Shown here: positions 25,311 to 34,230 of the stretch, one piece after another
Numbering within the stretch: the stretch's first letter is position 1
How the letters are laid out: each line of letters opens with the position of its first letter
Source of the DNA: Microbacterium hydrocarbonoxydans
GTDB taxonomy: Bacteria; Actinomycetota; Actinomycetes; Actinomycetales; Microbacteriaceae
Assembly: GCF_023715885.1 (NCBI RefSeq)
Contig: NZ_JAMBOY010000005.1
Span: 124,001-188,000 of the forward strand
Reading direction: 5' to 3'
DNA length: 64,000 nt
The notes under the pieces: model-generated
The model's database searches: none
Seen by the model: only the letters and a program-made list of their open reading frames with translations
Told to the model about the DNA's origin: nothing
Made by a program: the position numbers and the translations under genes

Positions 25311-26108
25311 TCAGGCCGTCGGGCCGAGGATGAAGTTCCACGCCCCCGTGAGCACGGCGACACCGATCGCGACCACGGGGATGACCGCCGCCACGAGGAC
25401 GAGCGCGGTGTCGCCCCGGTCCCACCTCGACGGGCGCGCCCAGGAACGCGTGCCCCTACCGCCGAATCCTCGCGCCTCCATCGCCGTGGCGAGCGACGAA
25501 CCACGGCGGATCGCCAGCACGAACAGCGCGAACGCCATGCCGAACGCTCGGCGCACCCGGCCTTCGTCGGCGACGCCGCGAGCCCGCCTGGCCAGAGCCA
25601 GGGCGCGCCAGTCGTCGGCGAGCAGGCCCAGCATCCGCATCCCGGCGAGCGCACCGACCACGAACCGTGCCGGCAGGCGCAGGCGCTGGGCGAGGTCATC
25701 GGCGAGGTCGGTCGGGTCGACCGTCACGAAGAGCACCACGGCCGGGAGGCCGATCGCGAGCACGCGTACCGCCGTCGCGGCGGCGAGCGCGAGCGACCCG
25801 TCGCTCACCCGCATCACGAGCCACTCGAAGTGCACCGTGCCGCTCGTCGCGCCGTACAGGGCGATCGTCACCGCGCTGAGCGGCGCGGCGATCCACAGCA
25901 CGGCGGTACGGAGCCAGAACTCCCGGGCCCGCAGACCGGCGAGCACCAGCAGCGGGATCTCGAGCAGCAGGGCGACGGATGCCGAGACGACATCGATCGT
26001 CAGCACGAGCGGCAGTGCGATGAGCAGCGCGGCGCCGAGCTTGGCGAGCGCGGAGCGCGGCGCGATGGGCCCCTTTCGCTCGACGCGGGCGGTGAGCGGG
26101 TCGATCAT
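25311..26108 (-). CDS. ECF transporter transmembrane subunit (EcfT / YkoC-type)
   Basis: 265 residues, about five helices. The two cytosolic Ala-Arg-Gly coupling motifs typical of EcfT are at 176-178 (RRARG) and 211-214 (EARGF), which contact the ATPase grooves. ATG 26108 overlaps the stop of the ATPase gene by four bases (ATGA), so it is the third gene of the S-AA'-T operon under the TPP riboswitch. Its role is the energy-coupling scaffold for thiamine-precursor uptake. Confidence 0.93.
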   Translation of the reverse strand: MIDPLTARVERKGPIAPRSALAKLGAALLIALPLVLTIDVVSASVALLLEIPLLVLAGLRAREFWLRTAVLWIAAPLSAVTIALYGATSGTVHFEWLVMRVSDGSLALAAATAVRVLAIGLPAVVLFVTVDPTDLADDLAQRLRLPARFVVGALAGMRMLGLLADDWRALALARRARGVADEGRVRRAFGMAFALFVLAIRRGSSLATAMEARGFGGRGTRSWARPSRWDRGDTALVLVAAVIPVVAIGVAVLTGAWNFILGPTA

Positions 26109-27565
26109 CGCCCGACCTCGATCCGACGAGCGTGCAGCGCGTCGAGCACGGCCTCGTCGTGACTGATCGCGACGATCGCGGCGCCCTCGTCGCGGAGAGC
26201 GGCGATCAGGGCGACGAGCTCTGCCCAGGTCACCGCATCCTGACCGAAGGTGGGCTCGTCGAGCACGAGCATCCGCGGGCGTGTGGCCATCGCGGCGGCC
26301 ACCGTCAGTCGCCGCTTCTCCCCGCCGGACAGCGTGTAGGGATTGGCATCCGCGAGAGTGCGGAGTCGCAGTCGGTCGAGGAGGTCGTCGGTACGGGCCG
26401 CGATCTCGGCCGGCGCGAGCCGCAGCGCGCGGGGACCGACAGCGAGCTCCTCTCTCACGGTCTTGGCGAGCAGCTGGTGCTCGGGGGTCTGCAGCACCGT
26501 CGCGATGCGCGTCAGCAGCGCTCGCGATGACCAGCCGAGCGGATCTGAGGACTCGCCGTCTGCGAGCGTCGGCGTGGCCCGCACGGTGCCCGCTTCGGCG
26601 GGGATCAGCCCGGCCAGGGTCAGCCCGAGGGTCGACTTGCCCGCGCCGTTCGGTCCGCTGATGCCCAAAACCTCGCCCGCGCGCACAGAGAGGTCGAGGG
26701 GCCCCGCCACGGGGAGCCCCCGTCGGCGCGACACCTGCACGGCGCGGGCCTCGACGAGCGTCTCACCGGGCCCGGAGAGGGGCGCGGGCGGGAGCGCGGG
26801 CGGGTGGCCCGGCACCCAGACGCCGGATGCCGCGAGCTCGGCGCCCCGCGCCCCCAGCACGACCTCGGGACTGCCGTCGGCCAGCACGATCGTGCCGTCG
26901 TCGCCCGCGCCGAGCACGATGACCCTGGTCACGAGCGGCAGCCAGACGTCGATGCGATGCTCTATCACCACGAGCGTCGCACCGGTGCGATCGAGCGCCG
27001 CGCCGACGGCATCCCGCACCTCTCTCACCCCGTCGGGGTCGAGATTCGCGGTGGGTTCATCCAGCAGGATCGCACCAGGGCGCATCGCGAGCACGCCGGC
27101 CAGTGCGAGTCGCTGCTTCTGCCCGCCCGACAGAGCCGCGGTCGAACGGTCGAGCGCGACGTCGAGCTGCACGGCATCCAGGGCCTCGCGTACCCGCGGC
27201 CAGATCTCATCTCTCGGGACGCCGAGGTTCTCGCAGCCGAACGCGACGTCGTCGCCGACCCGGGCGAGGATCGTCTGGGTGTCGGGGTCCTGCAGCACCA
27301 TGCCGACCCGTCCGCGCGCGTCGACCGGCGCCTGCCCGTCGACGAGCAGCTCGCCGAGGGTCTCGCCCTCGTCCGCTCCGCCGAGAACACCGCCGAGTCC
27401 CTGCAGCAGAGTCGACTTTCCCGACCCGGAGGCGCCGAGCAGCAGTACCCGCTCCCCCGGCTCGATGCGCAGCTCGACATCGCGCACCGCCCACCGCTGT
27501 CGCGTGGCGTACCGCCACCCCCAGCCGCGCGCCTCGAGCTCGGCCGGCCGTGCGGCGGTCGTCAC
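26105..27565 (-). CDS. ECF transporter fused double ATPase (YkoD-type)
   Basis: One chain of 486 residues with two ABC ATPase halves. The first has Walker A GASGSGKST (44-52), LSGGQ (145-149) and Walker B ILLDEPT. The second has Walker A GPNGAGKST (304-312), LSGGE and MLVLDEPT. The fused A-A' form is typical of actinobacterial and YkoD-type ECF systems. GTG 27565 overlaps the S-component stop by four bases (GTGA). The longer frame extending to 28228 is antisense or out-of-phase read-through. It powers uptake by the neighbouring S and T subunits. Confidence 0.93.
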   Translation of the reverse strand: MTTAARPAELEARGWGWRYATRQRWAVRDVELRIEPGERVLLLGASGSGKSTLLQGLGGVLGGADEGETLGELLVDGQAPVDARGRVGMVLQDPDTQTILARVGDDVAFGCENLGVPRDEIWPRVREALDAVQLDVALDRSTAALSGGQKQRLALAGVLAMRPGAILLDEPTANLDPDGVREVRDAVGAALDRTGATLVVIEHRIDVWLPLVTRVIVLGAGDDGTIVLADGSPEVVLGARGAELAASGVWVPGHPPALPPAPLSGPGETLVEARAVQVSRRRGLPVAGPLDLSVRAGEVLGISGPNGAGKSTLGLTLAGLIPAEAGTVRATPTLADGESSDPLGWSSRALLTRIATVLQTPEHQLLAKTVREELAVGPRALRLAPAEIAARTDDLLDRLRLRTLADANPYTLSGGEKRRLTVAAAMATRPRMLVLDEPTFGQDAVTWAELVALIAALRDEGAAIVAISHDEAVLDALHARRIEVGR

Positions 27566-28203
27566 ACCCGTGCGGTGACCTCGCGGCCGGCGGCGAACCG
27601 GCCGAGGGCACCCGTGGCGGCGAGCCCTCGCGCGATCAACCAGCCACCGAGACCGGCGATGACCGCGCCCGAGACGGTCGTCGACACGATGTAGACGACG
27701 GTGAAGAGAGTGTCGGCGCCCGCGTACCACAGGATGCGGTCGTTGATGCCACAGGCGAGACCGGCGCCCGCGCCCGCGAGCATCGCGACCGGGAGGCGCC
27801 AGACGCCGTAGAGGAAGACGAGGAGAACCAGCTCTGCCCCGAGGCCCTGCACGATGCCGGAGACGATCGTGAGCGGCCCCCACGCGTTGCCGACCAGGGC
27901 GGAGATGACCGCTGCGACGAGCTCGGTGTAGAGCGCGGCACCCGGCTTGCGGATGATGAGTCCGCCGAGCACGCCCGCGATGAGCCATGGCCCCGCCAGC
28001 AGACCCTGAACGCCCGGCAGGAGCGGCTTCAAGAGGCTGCTGGGAACCTCGTAGCCGACGTTCCACAGCAGGAAGATCAGCGCACAGGCGACAGCGATGA
28101 CGCTGGCGACGACGATGTCGACGACCCGCCAGCGCCAGAGCCCCGGACGACCGAGGCCCTTGGCGGACGCAGTGGCGGCGGATCCGGACGTGGATGTGCT
28201 CAT
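27562..28203 (-). CDS. ECF transporter substrate-binding subunit, YkoE family
   Basis: 213 residues, about five to six helices, containing LPGVQGLLAGPWLIAG and GPLTIVSGIVQGLGAE, which resemble YkoE, the S component for hydroxymethylpyrimidine/thiamine. ATG 28203 has GGGAGGAG eight bases upstream, directly at the 3' edge of a TPP riboswitch, so ligand binding could hide the ribosome site. Together with the fused ATPase and EcfT downstream it forms a thiamine-precursor importer. The riboswitch makes the substrate class much firmer than homology alone. Confidence 0.92.
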   Translation of the reverse strand: MSTSTSGSAATASAKGLGRPGLWRWRVVDIVVASVIAVACALIFLLWNVGYEVPSSLLKPLLPGVQGLLAGPWLIAGVLGGLIIRKPGAALYTELVAAVISALVGNAWGPLTIVSGIVQGLGAELVLLVFLYGVWRLPVAMLAGAGAGLACGINDRILWYAGADTLFTVVYIVSTTVSGAVIAGLGGWLIARGLAATGALGRFAAGREVTARV

Positions 28204-28211
28204 TGAATGCT

Positions 28212-28298
28212 CCTCCCTGCGCTGGCATGACCCAGATCAGGTTCGACGGTCGAAGCGCGATTCGCTCCCTCTCAGCCCGGCTCGCCGGACTCCCGTGG
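28212..28298 (-). ncRNA. TPP riboswitch (THI element)
   Basis: On the minus strand the element runs from CCACGGGAGTCC through GGGCTGAGAGGGA to ACCTGATCTGGGTCATGCC and AGCGCAGGGAGG. These are the CUGAGAGG and ACCUGAUCUGGGUNAUGCCAGCG blocks of the thiamine-pyrophosphate riboswitch. The 3' end overlaps the SD of the YkoE gene, which points to translational control. Confidence 0.97.
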
Positions 28299-28379
28299 TT
28301 GTGCTGATGATCATACCGAGTCGTCCGACACTTGTGTCGCCTCCGCCCTCCGCACCACGGATCTCGTCGGTGATTCGGT

Positions 28380-28385
28380 TACCGT
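28380..28385 (+). promoter_or_regulatory. putative -10 of leaderless promoter (TACCGT)
   Basis: TACCGT ends six bases before GTG 28392. The GAGGG in the gap is too close to the GTG to serve as a normal SD, so a leaderless mRNA is the simpler reading. Confidence 0.55.
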
Positions 28386-28391
28386 GAGGGG

Positions 28392-29912
28392 GTGACCGCT
28401 CCAGACTCCGCCGAGGCCACCTCCGTCGCACCTCCCGCGACCGCGAGCGAGGCGACGCCCGCGCTGACGCGTCCCGCCCCGTCGGCGGATCGCGACGGCC
28501 TGGACGAGCTCGGCATGCGAGACATCGACGGAGCCCCGGAGGCGCGCTGGGCGGAGGATGGAACGGGCGCCACCGCACTCACCTGGGTCGATGCGTCGGC
28601 CGTCGCGGAGGCGACGACGGTGCCGTCGCTGACCGCAAATGCGGAACCGGATGCCGCGAGCGCGATCATGCGGGGCGCACGCCTTCGCTCCCGGGCAGCA
28701 TCCGCCGGGGTGCTCGTGCCGATCGGTGTGCTCGTCGGCCTCGTCGCGACGTACGCGGGGGCGACGATGCTGTGGCCGCTGCACGAGATCCCCCCGACGG
28801 TTCAGGCCACGGAGTTCGCATCGACGGCCGCCCCGGCCGCCGGCATCCTCTGGCCCGCGCAGGGAAGCGCCGCGGTCGGCGTCGGCGGCATCAACACGAC
28901 AGCATCGACGCTGGATCCCGCCGCGATCGCGAGCGTGACGAAGGTCGTTTCGAGCCTCATGGTGCTCGACAAGATGCCACTGCAGCCCGGTGAGCAGGGG
29001 CCGGAGTTCGCGTTCACCCGCGCCGACAATCTCTCCTACTGGCAGTACCGGCGCTCTGATCAGTCGGCGCTCGACGTGCCCGTCGGGGGCACGCTCACGG
29101 AGTATCAGCTGCTGCAGGGCACGCTCCTGGGGTCGGCCAACAATTACATCGACCGGCTTGCGCGCGAGATCTGGGGAACGGAGGCGGCCTTCGCCTCCGC
29201 GGCGCAGGTGTGGCTTCGCGACCGAGGCCTCGAGGGCATCACCGTCGTGACCCCTTCGGGCTTCGATGCCCGGAACACTGCGACGCCCGAAGCGCTCGTC
29301 GCCCTCGCGGAGCGCGCCATGCAGAATCCCGTGTTCGCGAGCATCGTCAGCACGACGTCGGTCGACCTGCCCGGAGCGGGAACAGTCGTGAACACGAACG
29401 GGATGCTGGCGGATGCCGGCGTCGTCGGAGTGAAGACCGGAACCCTCGGCGAGAGCTGGAACCTGCTGACGGCGAAGGACATCACGGTCGACGACACCAC
29501 CGTGCGGATGTACGCTGCGGTGCTCGGTCAATCCGACGACGAGCAGCGGCTGTCCGAAACGCGCGCGCTGTTCGCCCAGGTCGAGGCTGCGATCGCCGCC
29601 CAGGAGCCGGCGGTGCCGAAGGGGACGGTCGTCGGCACCGTCACCACGCTGTGGGGCACGACGATCGACATCGTCACGGCCGAAGACTCCGACGTCGTGC
29701 TGTGGAACGGTGCGGGAGCGCAGAGCACCCCCACGTTCGATCTGGGCGACCACCGGGACGACGGCGATGAGGTCGGAACGCTGCTGGTGGCGGGTCCCCT
29801 CGACTCGGTCGTCACGCCGCTCAACCTCGACGCCGACGTCGAGGGACCGGATCCGTGGTGGCGACTCACGCATCCGTTCGAGCTGTTCGGCATCAGCGAA
29901 GCACAGCGCTGA
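28392..29912 (+). CDS. D-alanyl-D-alanine carboxypeptidase (peptidase S11) with cytosolic N-terminal extension
   Basis: Low-molecular-mass penicillin-binding protein that trims peptidoglycan stem peptides outside the membrane. The active-site motifs are S181-VTK184, S248-A-N250 and K348-T-G350. A single transmembrane helix lies at about 106-128. The 105 residues before it are acidic and low in complexity and should be cytosolic, unlike classical PBP5 with a cleavable signal peptide. No amphipathic C-terminal anchor is obvious; the protein ends in a beta-rich domain. It is divergent from the TPP-controlled operon. Confidence 0.9.
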   Translation: MTAPDSAEATSVAPPATASEATPALTRPAPSADRDGLDELGMRDIDGAPEARWAEDGTGATALTWVDASAVAEATTVPSLTANAEPDAASAIMRGARLRSRAASAGVLVPIGVLVGLVATYAGATMLWPLHEIPPTVQATEFASTAAPAAGILWPAQGSAAVGVGGINTTASTLDPAAIASVTKVVSSLMVLDKMPLQPGEQGPEFAFTRADNLSYWQYRRSDQSALDVPVGGTLTEYQLLQGTLLGSANNYIDRLAREIWGTEAAFASAAQVWLRDRGLEGITVVTPSGFDARNTATPEALVALAERAMQNPVFASIVSTTSVDLPGAGTVVNTNGMLADAGVVGVKTGTLGESWNLLTAKDITVDDTTVRMYAAVLGQSDDEQRLSETRALFAQVEAAIAAQEPAVPKGTVVGTVTTLWGTTIDIVTAEDSDVVLWNGAGAQSTPTFDLGDHRDDGDEVGTLLVAGPLDSVVTPLNLDADVEGPDPWWRLTHPFELFGISEAQR

Positions 29913-30031
29913 CGACCAGCATCCTGCCCTTGAGGTGGCACCTAGCGCGGGAATCTCGCGCTCATTGCGACGTCAGGGGCCAACTGCGAGCCGCGGTCGA
30001 GCGCGGACGGCTGTTGCCCCGCAGACGCGGA

Positions 30032-30060
30032 AGCGCCGCGCCCCGAAGGGACGCGGCGCT
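30032..30060 (-). terminator. hairpin with TTCG tetraloop after the ABC exporter operon
   Basis: On the minus strand AGCGCCGCG-T-CCC-TTCG-GGG-CGCGGCGCT folds into a 9+3 bp stem with one bulged T and a TTCG loop. It begins 15 bases after the stop of the downstream exporter subunit. It has no long T-tract, as usual in high-GC actinobacteria, and may also stop the convergent carboxypeptidase transcript. Confidence 0.75.
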
Positions 30061-30075
30061 CTCGCGTGCCTGAGC

Positions 30076-32307
30076 TCAGGCGTGGGACTCGCCGTCCGGC
30101 CTTTCGACGACCGCCTTGGCGGCAGAGACCTCGGACAGAGGCTGCTGCGCTCCGACAGTCGCGCCCACCTGCGCGGCTGAGACCTCTTCCGCCTCACCGC
30201 TGACGACGACCGGCGTCGAGCCCGTGAGAGCGTCCTCGGCGTCGATGTCGGTCGCCGCCTGCTCGAACTGCGACTGGTAGAGACGCCAGTATGCACCCTG
30301 CGCAGCGATGAGCTCGTCGTGCGTGCCCTTTTCGACGATGTCGCCGTGCTCCATCACGAGGATGAGGTCGGCGTCTCGGATCGTCGAGAGACGGTGCGCG
30401 ATCACGAACGACGTCCGACCCTGACGAAGCGCCGCCATCGCGTTCTGCAGCAGCAGCTCGGTTCGCGTGTCGACCGCCGACGTGGCCTCGTCGAGGATGA
30501 GGATCGACGGCTGGGCGACGAATGCCCGCGCGATCGTGATGAGCTGACGTTCACCGGCCGAGACGTTCGAGGCGTCCTCGTCGAGCATGGTGTCGTAGCC
30601 CTCGGGGAGCGCGTGGACGAACCGGTCGACGTAGGTGGCCTTGGCGGCCTCGAGCACTTCCTCGTCGGTCGCCGTGGAGCGTCCGTAGCGGATGTTCTCG
30701 CGGATCGTGCCCGCGAACAGCCATGGATCCTGCAGCACCATGCCGGTGCGCGACCGCAGCTCGTCGCGGGTGATCTCCGAGATGTCCTGCCCGTCGAGGG
30801 TGATCCGACCACCACTGAGTTCGTAGAACCGCATGATGAGGTTCACGAGCGTGGTCTTCCCGGCCCCGGTCGGACCGACGATCGCGACCGTCTGCCCCGG
30901 CTCGACGCGGAACGACAGATCGGTGATGAGTGGCCGGTCCGGCGCGTAGGAGAACTGCACGTTCTCGAACTCGATGACGCCCCTGCCCTCCGCGAACGGC
31001 GGCGCGTCCTTCGCGTCCGCCTCCTGCTCGTCGGCGTCGAGCAGCTCGAACACCCGCTCGGCAGACGCCGTGCCGGACTGCACGACCGCAGCCATGCCTC
31101 CGAGTTCGGAGAGCGGCTGTGTGAACTGCTGCGAGTACTGGATGAACGCCTGCACGTCGCCGATGCGGAGCTGACCGCTGGCGACCATCAGGCCACCGAG
31201 CACCGCGATGCCGACGTAGGTGAGGCTGCCGACGAAGGTCATCGCCGGCATGATGATGCCCGACAGGAACTGCGCCTTGAAGCTCGCCTGGAAGAGCTCT
31301 TCGTTCTCGTCCTTGAACTTCTGCAGCGCGTCCTGCTCGCGACCGAAGACCTTGACGAGTGCGTGGCCCGAGAACGACTCCTCGACGCGGGCGTTGAGGC
31401 GACCGACCTTGCGCCACTGCGTGCCGAAGGCCTTCTGCGAACGCGGACCGATCACGCCGAAGATCACTCCCATGAGAGGCAGCGCGACGAGAGCGACGAG
31501 AGCCAGCTGCCAGGAGATCGAGAACATCAGCACGAGCACGCCGACCACGGTCAGGACCGCCGTGAGCGCGCCCGACAGCGACTGCTGCATCGTCTGCGTG
31601 ATGTTGTCGATGTCGTTCGTCACGCGCGAGATCAGATCGCCGCGCTGCACCTTGTCGAAGTACGACAGCGGCAGGCGGTTGATCTTCGCCTCGACGCGCT
31701 CGCGCAGGCGCCACATGGTGCGGACCATGATCACGTTGATGACGTACCCCTGCACCCAGCTGAGGAACGCCGCGGCGATGTAGATCGCGAGCACGGCGGC
31801 GATGATCCATCGCAGCGCGTCGAAGTCGATACCGGCCCCGACCTGGAAGTCGTGCAGAGCGGCGACCTGGTTCGCGAAGTCGTCCTGTCCGAACGAGCGC
31901 AGCTGCTCGACGACCTCTGCCTTCGGGGTCCCCGCCGGGAATCCGGGGAAGTCGCCCTGCGACTGAGCGAGCTGATTCGCGATGAAGCCGGTGTAGATGA
32001 GGTTCGTCGCCTCGGCGAGCACCTTGGGCGCTGCCACCGTCAGCACGACGCCGATCGCTCCGAGCACCGACACGAAGACGAACCAGACGGCCGAGGGCTT
32101 GAGCAGCCCGATCATCCGCCCGAAGCTCTTGCCGAAGTTGTCGGCCTTGCCCGGCGCGACGCTGTCCCAGCCGCCGCCGTCCTGGCGGGCCTTCTCCGCG
32201 AGCTCCGCCTCGTACTTCTCCTCGTCGGTGAGCTCGCGCTCGACGACGGGGGCCGCCGAAGCGCCTCTGCGCTCGCGCCGTGCCCTCTGCGGCTTCTGGT
32301 CGCTCAT
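30076..32307 (-). CDS. ABC exporter half-transporter, catalytic subunit of a heterodimer
   Basis: 743 residues: a charged N-terminal tail of about 70, a six-helix ABC_membrane domain, an ATPase domain, and a 70-residue Ala/Glu/Val tail. Walker A GPTGAGKTT, Walker B ILILDEATSAVD with the catalytic Glu, and the H-loop VIAHRLSTI are canonical. The signature is NVSAGERQL instead of LSGGQ. The intact Walker B here and degenerate one in the partner fit a heterodimer with a single catalytic site. ATG 32307 overlaps the partner stop by four bases. The exported substrate is unknown (lipid or drug-like). Confidence 0.92.
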   Translation of the reverse strand: MSDQKPQRARRERRGASAAPVVERELTDEEKYEAELAEKARQDGGGWDSVAPGKADNFGKSFGRMIGLLKPSAVWFVFVSVLGAIGVVLTVAAPKVLAEATNLIYTGFIANQLAQSQGDFPGFPAGTPKAEVVEQLRSFGQDDFANQVAALHDFQVGAGIDFDALRWIIAAVLAIYIAAAFLSWVQGYVINVIMVRTMWRLRERVEAKINRLPLSYFDKVQRGDLISRVTNDIDNITQTMQQSLSGALTAVLTVVGVLVLMFSISWQLALVALVALPLMGVIFGVIGPRSQKAFGTQWRKVGRLNARVEESFSGHALVKVFGREQDALQKFKDENEELFQASFKAQFLSGIIMPAMTFVGSLTYVGIAVLGGLMVASGQLRIGDVQAFIQYSQQFTQPLSELGGMAAVVQSGTASAERVFELLDADEQEADAKDAPPFAEGRGVIEFENVQFSYAPDRPLITDLSFRVEPGQTVAIVGPTGAGKTTLVNLIMRFYELSGGRITLDGQDISEITRDELRSRTGMVLQDPWLFAGTIRENIRYGRSTATDEEVLEAAKATYVDRFVHALPEGYDTMLDEDASNVSAGERQLITIARAFVAQPSILILDEATSAVDTRTELLLQNAMAALRQGRTSFVIAHRLSTIRDADLILVMEHGDIVEKGTHDELIAAQGAYWRLYQSQFEQAATDIDAEDALTGSTPVVVSGEAEEVSAAQVGATVGAQQPLSEVSAAKAVVERPDGESHA

Positions 32308-34031
32308 GCGTCCACCCCCAGCTGCGACTCGACGATCTCGCGATACGTGTCGCTCGTCTCGAGAAGTTCCTCGTGCGTGCCGACACCCACCATCGTTCCT
32401 CCTTCGAGGACCACGATCCGGTCGGCGTCGGTGATGGTCGACACGCGCTGCGCGACGACGATCTTCGTCACGTGCGGCAGCTCTCGCCACAGCGCCTGCC
32501 GCAGCCTCGCATCCGTGGTGAGGTCGAGTGCGGAGAACGAGTCGTCGAAGACGAGGATCTGCGGCTGCCGAACGATCGCCCGAGCGATGGCGAGACGCTG
32601 ACGTTGACCGCCGGACACGTTCGTGCCGCCCTGGGAGATGCGGGACTCGAGCTTGTCGGGCATGTCCTCGACGAAGTCGCGGCCCTGGGCGATATCCAGC
32701 GCCTGCCAGAGCTCCTCGTCCGTGGCGTCCTCTCGGCCATAGCGCAGGTTCGACGCGACCGTGCCCGTGAACAGGAACGGGCGCTGCGGTACCAGACCGA
32801 TCGATGCCCACAGCGACTCGACGTCCGCCTCGCGCACGTCCGTGCCGCCGACGTACACCGCACCGCCGGAGACGTCGAACAGCCGAGGGATGAGCGAGAC
32901 GAGGGTCGTCTTGCCGGCGCCGGTCGAGCCGACGATCGCCACGGTCTCTCCGGGCCGCGCACCGAAGCTGATGCCCGAGAGGACAGGGGCGTCGGCCCCC
33001 GGATAGGTGAACGACACGTCGTCGAACGAGACCGCACCGGGCTCGTCGAACGCCGTGACACCGTCGATAGGCCGGGACATGCTCGACTCGGTCTCGAGCA
33101 CCTCGCCGATGCGCTCCGCCGAGACGGCGGCGCGCGGGATCATGATCGCCATGAAGCTGGCCATGATGACGCCGCCCATGATCTGACCGATGTACTGCAT
33201 GAAGGCGAAGATGGTGCCGACCTGGGCCGTGCCCGCGTTGACCTCGATGCCGCCGAACCAGATCACCGCAACGACCGTCACGTTCAGGATGAGCATGAAC
33301 AGCGGGAAGAGCAGCACGAACAGCGAGCCGACCCTGCGACCGACGACCATGATGTCGGTGTTCGCCTCGCGGAAGCGCTCCTCCTCGATGCGCTCGCGCA
33401 CGAAGGCGCGCACGACCCGCACTCCGGTCAGCTGCTCGCGCATCACCCGGTTCACGGCGTCGAGCTTGCCCTGGTAGCTGCGGAAGAGCGGCACCATCCG
33501 GCTGACGACCAGACCGGCGACGATGAGCAGCAGCGGCACCGAGACGGCGATCAGCCAGCTCAGCCCGACGTTCGTCTGGATGGCGAAGACGATGCCGCCG
33601 ATCGCCAGCAGCGGTGCGGTGACGAGCATGGTCGCGCCCATCATCGCGAGCATCTGCACCTGCTGAACGTCGTTCGTGTTGCGGGTGATGAGGGAGCCGG
33701 CGCCGAACTGCGAGACCTCGCGCTCGGAGAAGCCGCTGACCTTGCCGAACACGTCGGAGCGGATGTCGCGACCGGCACCCATGGCGGCGCGGGCCGCGAA
33801 ATAGGTCGCGATGATCGAGGCGATGATCTGGCCGAGCGACACCGCGAGCATGAAGAGGCCGGTGCGCCAGATGTAGGCCGTGTCGGAGAGGGCGACGCCC
33901 TTGTTGATGATGTCTTCGTTCAGACGCGGCAGATAGAGGGTGGCCAGAGCGCTGGCGAACTGGAACACCAGGACGACCAGGAGCAGCCACTTATATCGGG
34001 ACAGATAGCGGACGAGTATTTTTCCCAGCAC
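32304..34031 (-). CDS. ABC exporter half-transporter, degenerate-site subunit
   Basis: 575 residues, six-helix domain plus ATPase. Walker A GSTGAGKTT and the signature NVSGGQRQR are intact. However, Walker B reads ILVFDDSFSALD, with Asp in place of the catalytic Glu, and the switch His is Gln (VVAQRVSTI). This is the hallmark of the non-hydrolysing partner in heterodimeric exporters such as TM287/288. GTG 34031 starting VLGKILVRYL is chosen by family alignment; the frame upstream to 34103 is not family-like and no good SD is seen. It is first in the two-gene operon. Confidence 0.9.
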   Translation of the reverse strand: MLGKILVRYLSRYKWLLLVVLVFQFASALATLYLPRLNEDIINKGVALSDTAYIWRTGLFMLAVSLGQIIASIIATYFAARAAMGAGRDIRSDVFGKVSGFSEREVSQFGAGSLITRNTNDVQQVQMLAMMGATMLVTAPLLAIGGIVFAIQTNVGLSWLIAVSVPLLLIVAGLVVSRMVPLFRSYQGKLDAVNRVMREQLTGVRVVRAFVRERIEEERFREANTDIMVVGRRVGSLFVLLFPLFMLILNVTVVAVIWFGGIEVNAGTAQVGTIFAFMQYIGQIMGGVIMASFMAIMIPRAAVSAERIGEVLETESSMSRPIDGVTAFDEPGAVSFDDVSFTYPGADAPVLSGISFGARPGETVAIVGSTGAGKTTLVSLIPRLFDVSGGAVYVGGTDVREADVESLWASIGLVPQRPFLFTGTVASNLRYGREDATDEELWQALDIAQGRDFVEDMPDKLESRISQGGTNVSGGQRQRLAIARAIVRQPQILVFDDSFSALDLTTDARLRQALWRELPHVTKIVVAQRVSTITDADRIVVLEGGTMVGVGTHEELLETSDTYREIVESQLGVDA

Positions 34032-34230
34032 AGGCGGACTTTCTAGGAAGGATGACGCGGCGGATCTCCCGGCGGGCGGACGCGGGCCGACGATCGCGCA
34101 CAAGCAAGAGTGCCACGAACCGCCGACATTCGTAGGCCCCTCCGCGAGGACCTTCGCTCACAGCGAACCGGCGGGCCGATACCGCGTACTTCTTGCACCG
34201 CGACGAACAAGCGGCCGCGCGGAGGCGACC

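Noticed and set aside
30319..32601. 760-codon plus-strand open frame
   Set aside because: Entirely antisense to the two ABC exporter genes, with Arg/Glu/His-biased composition typical of high-GC shadow frames.
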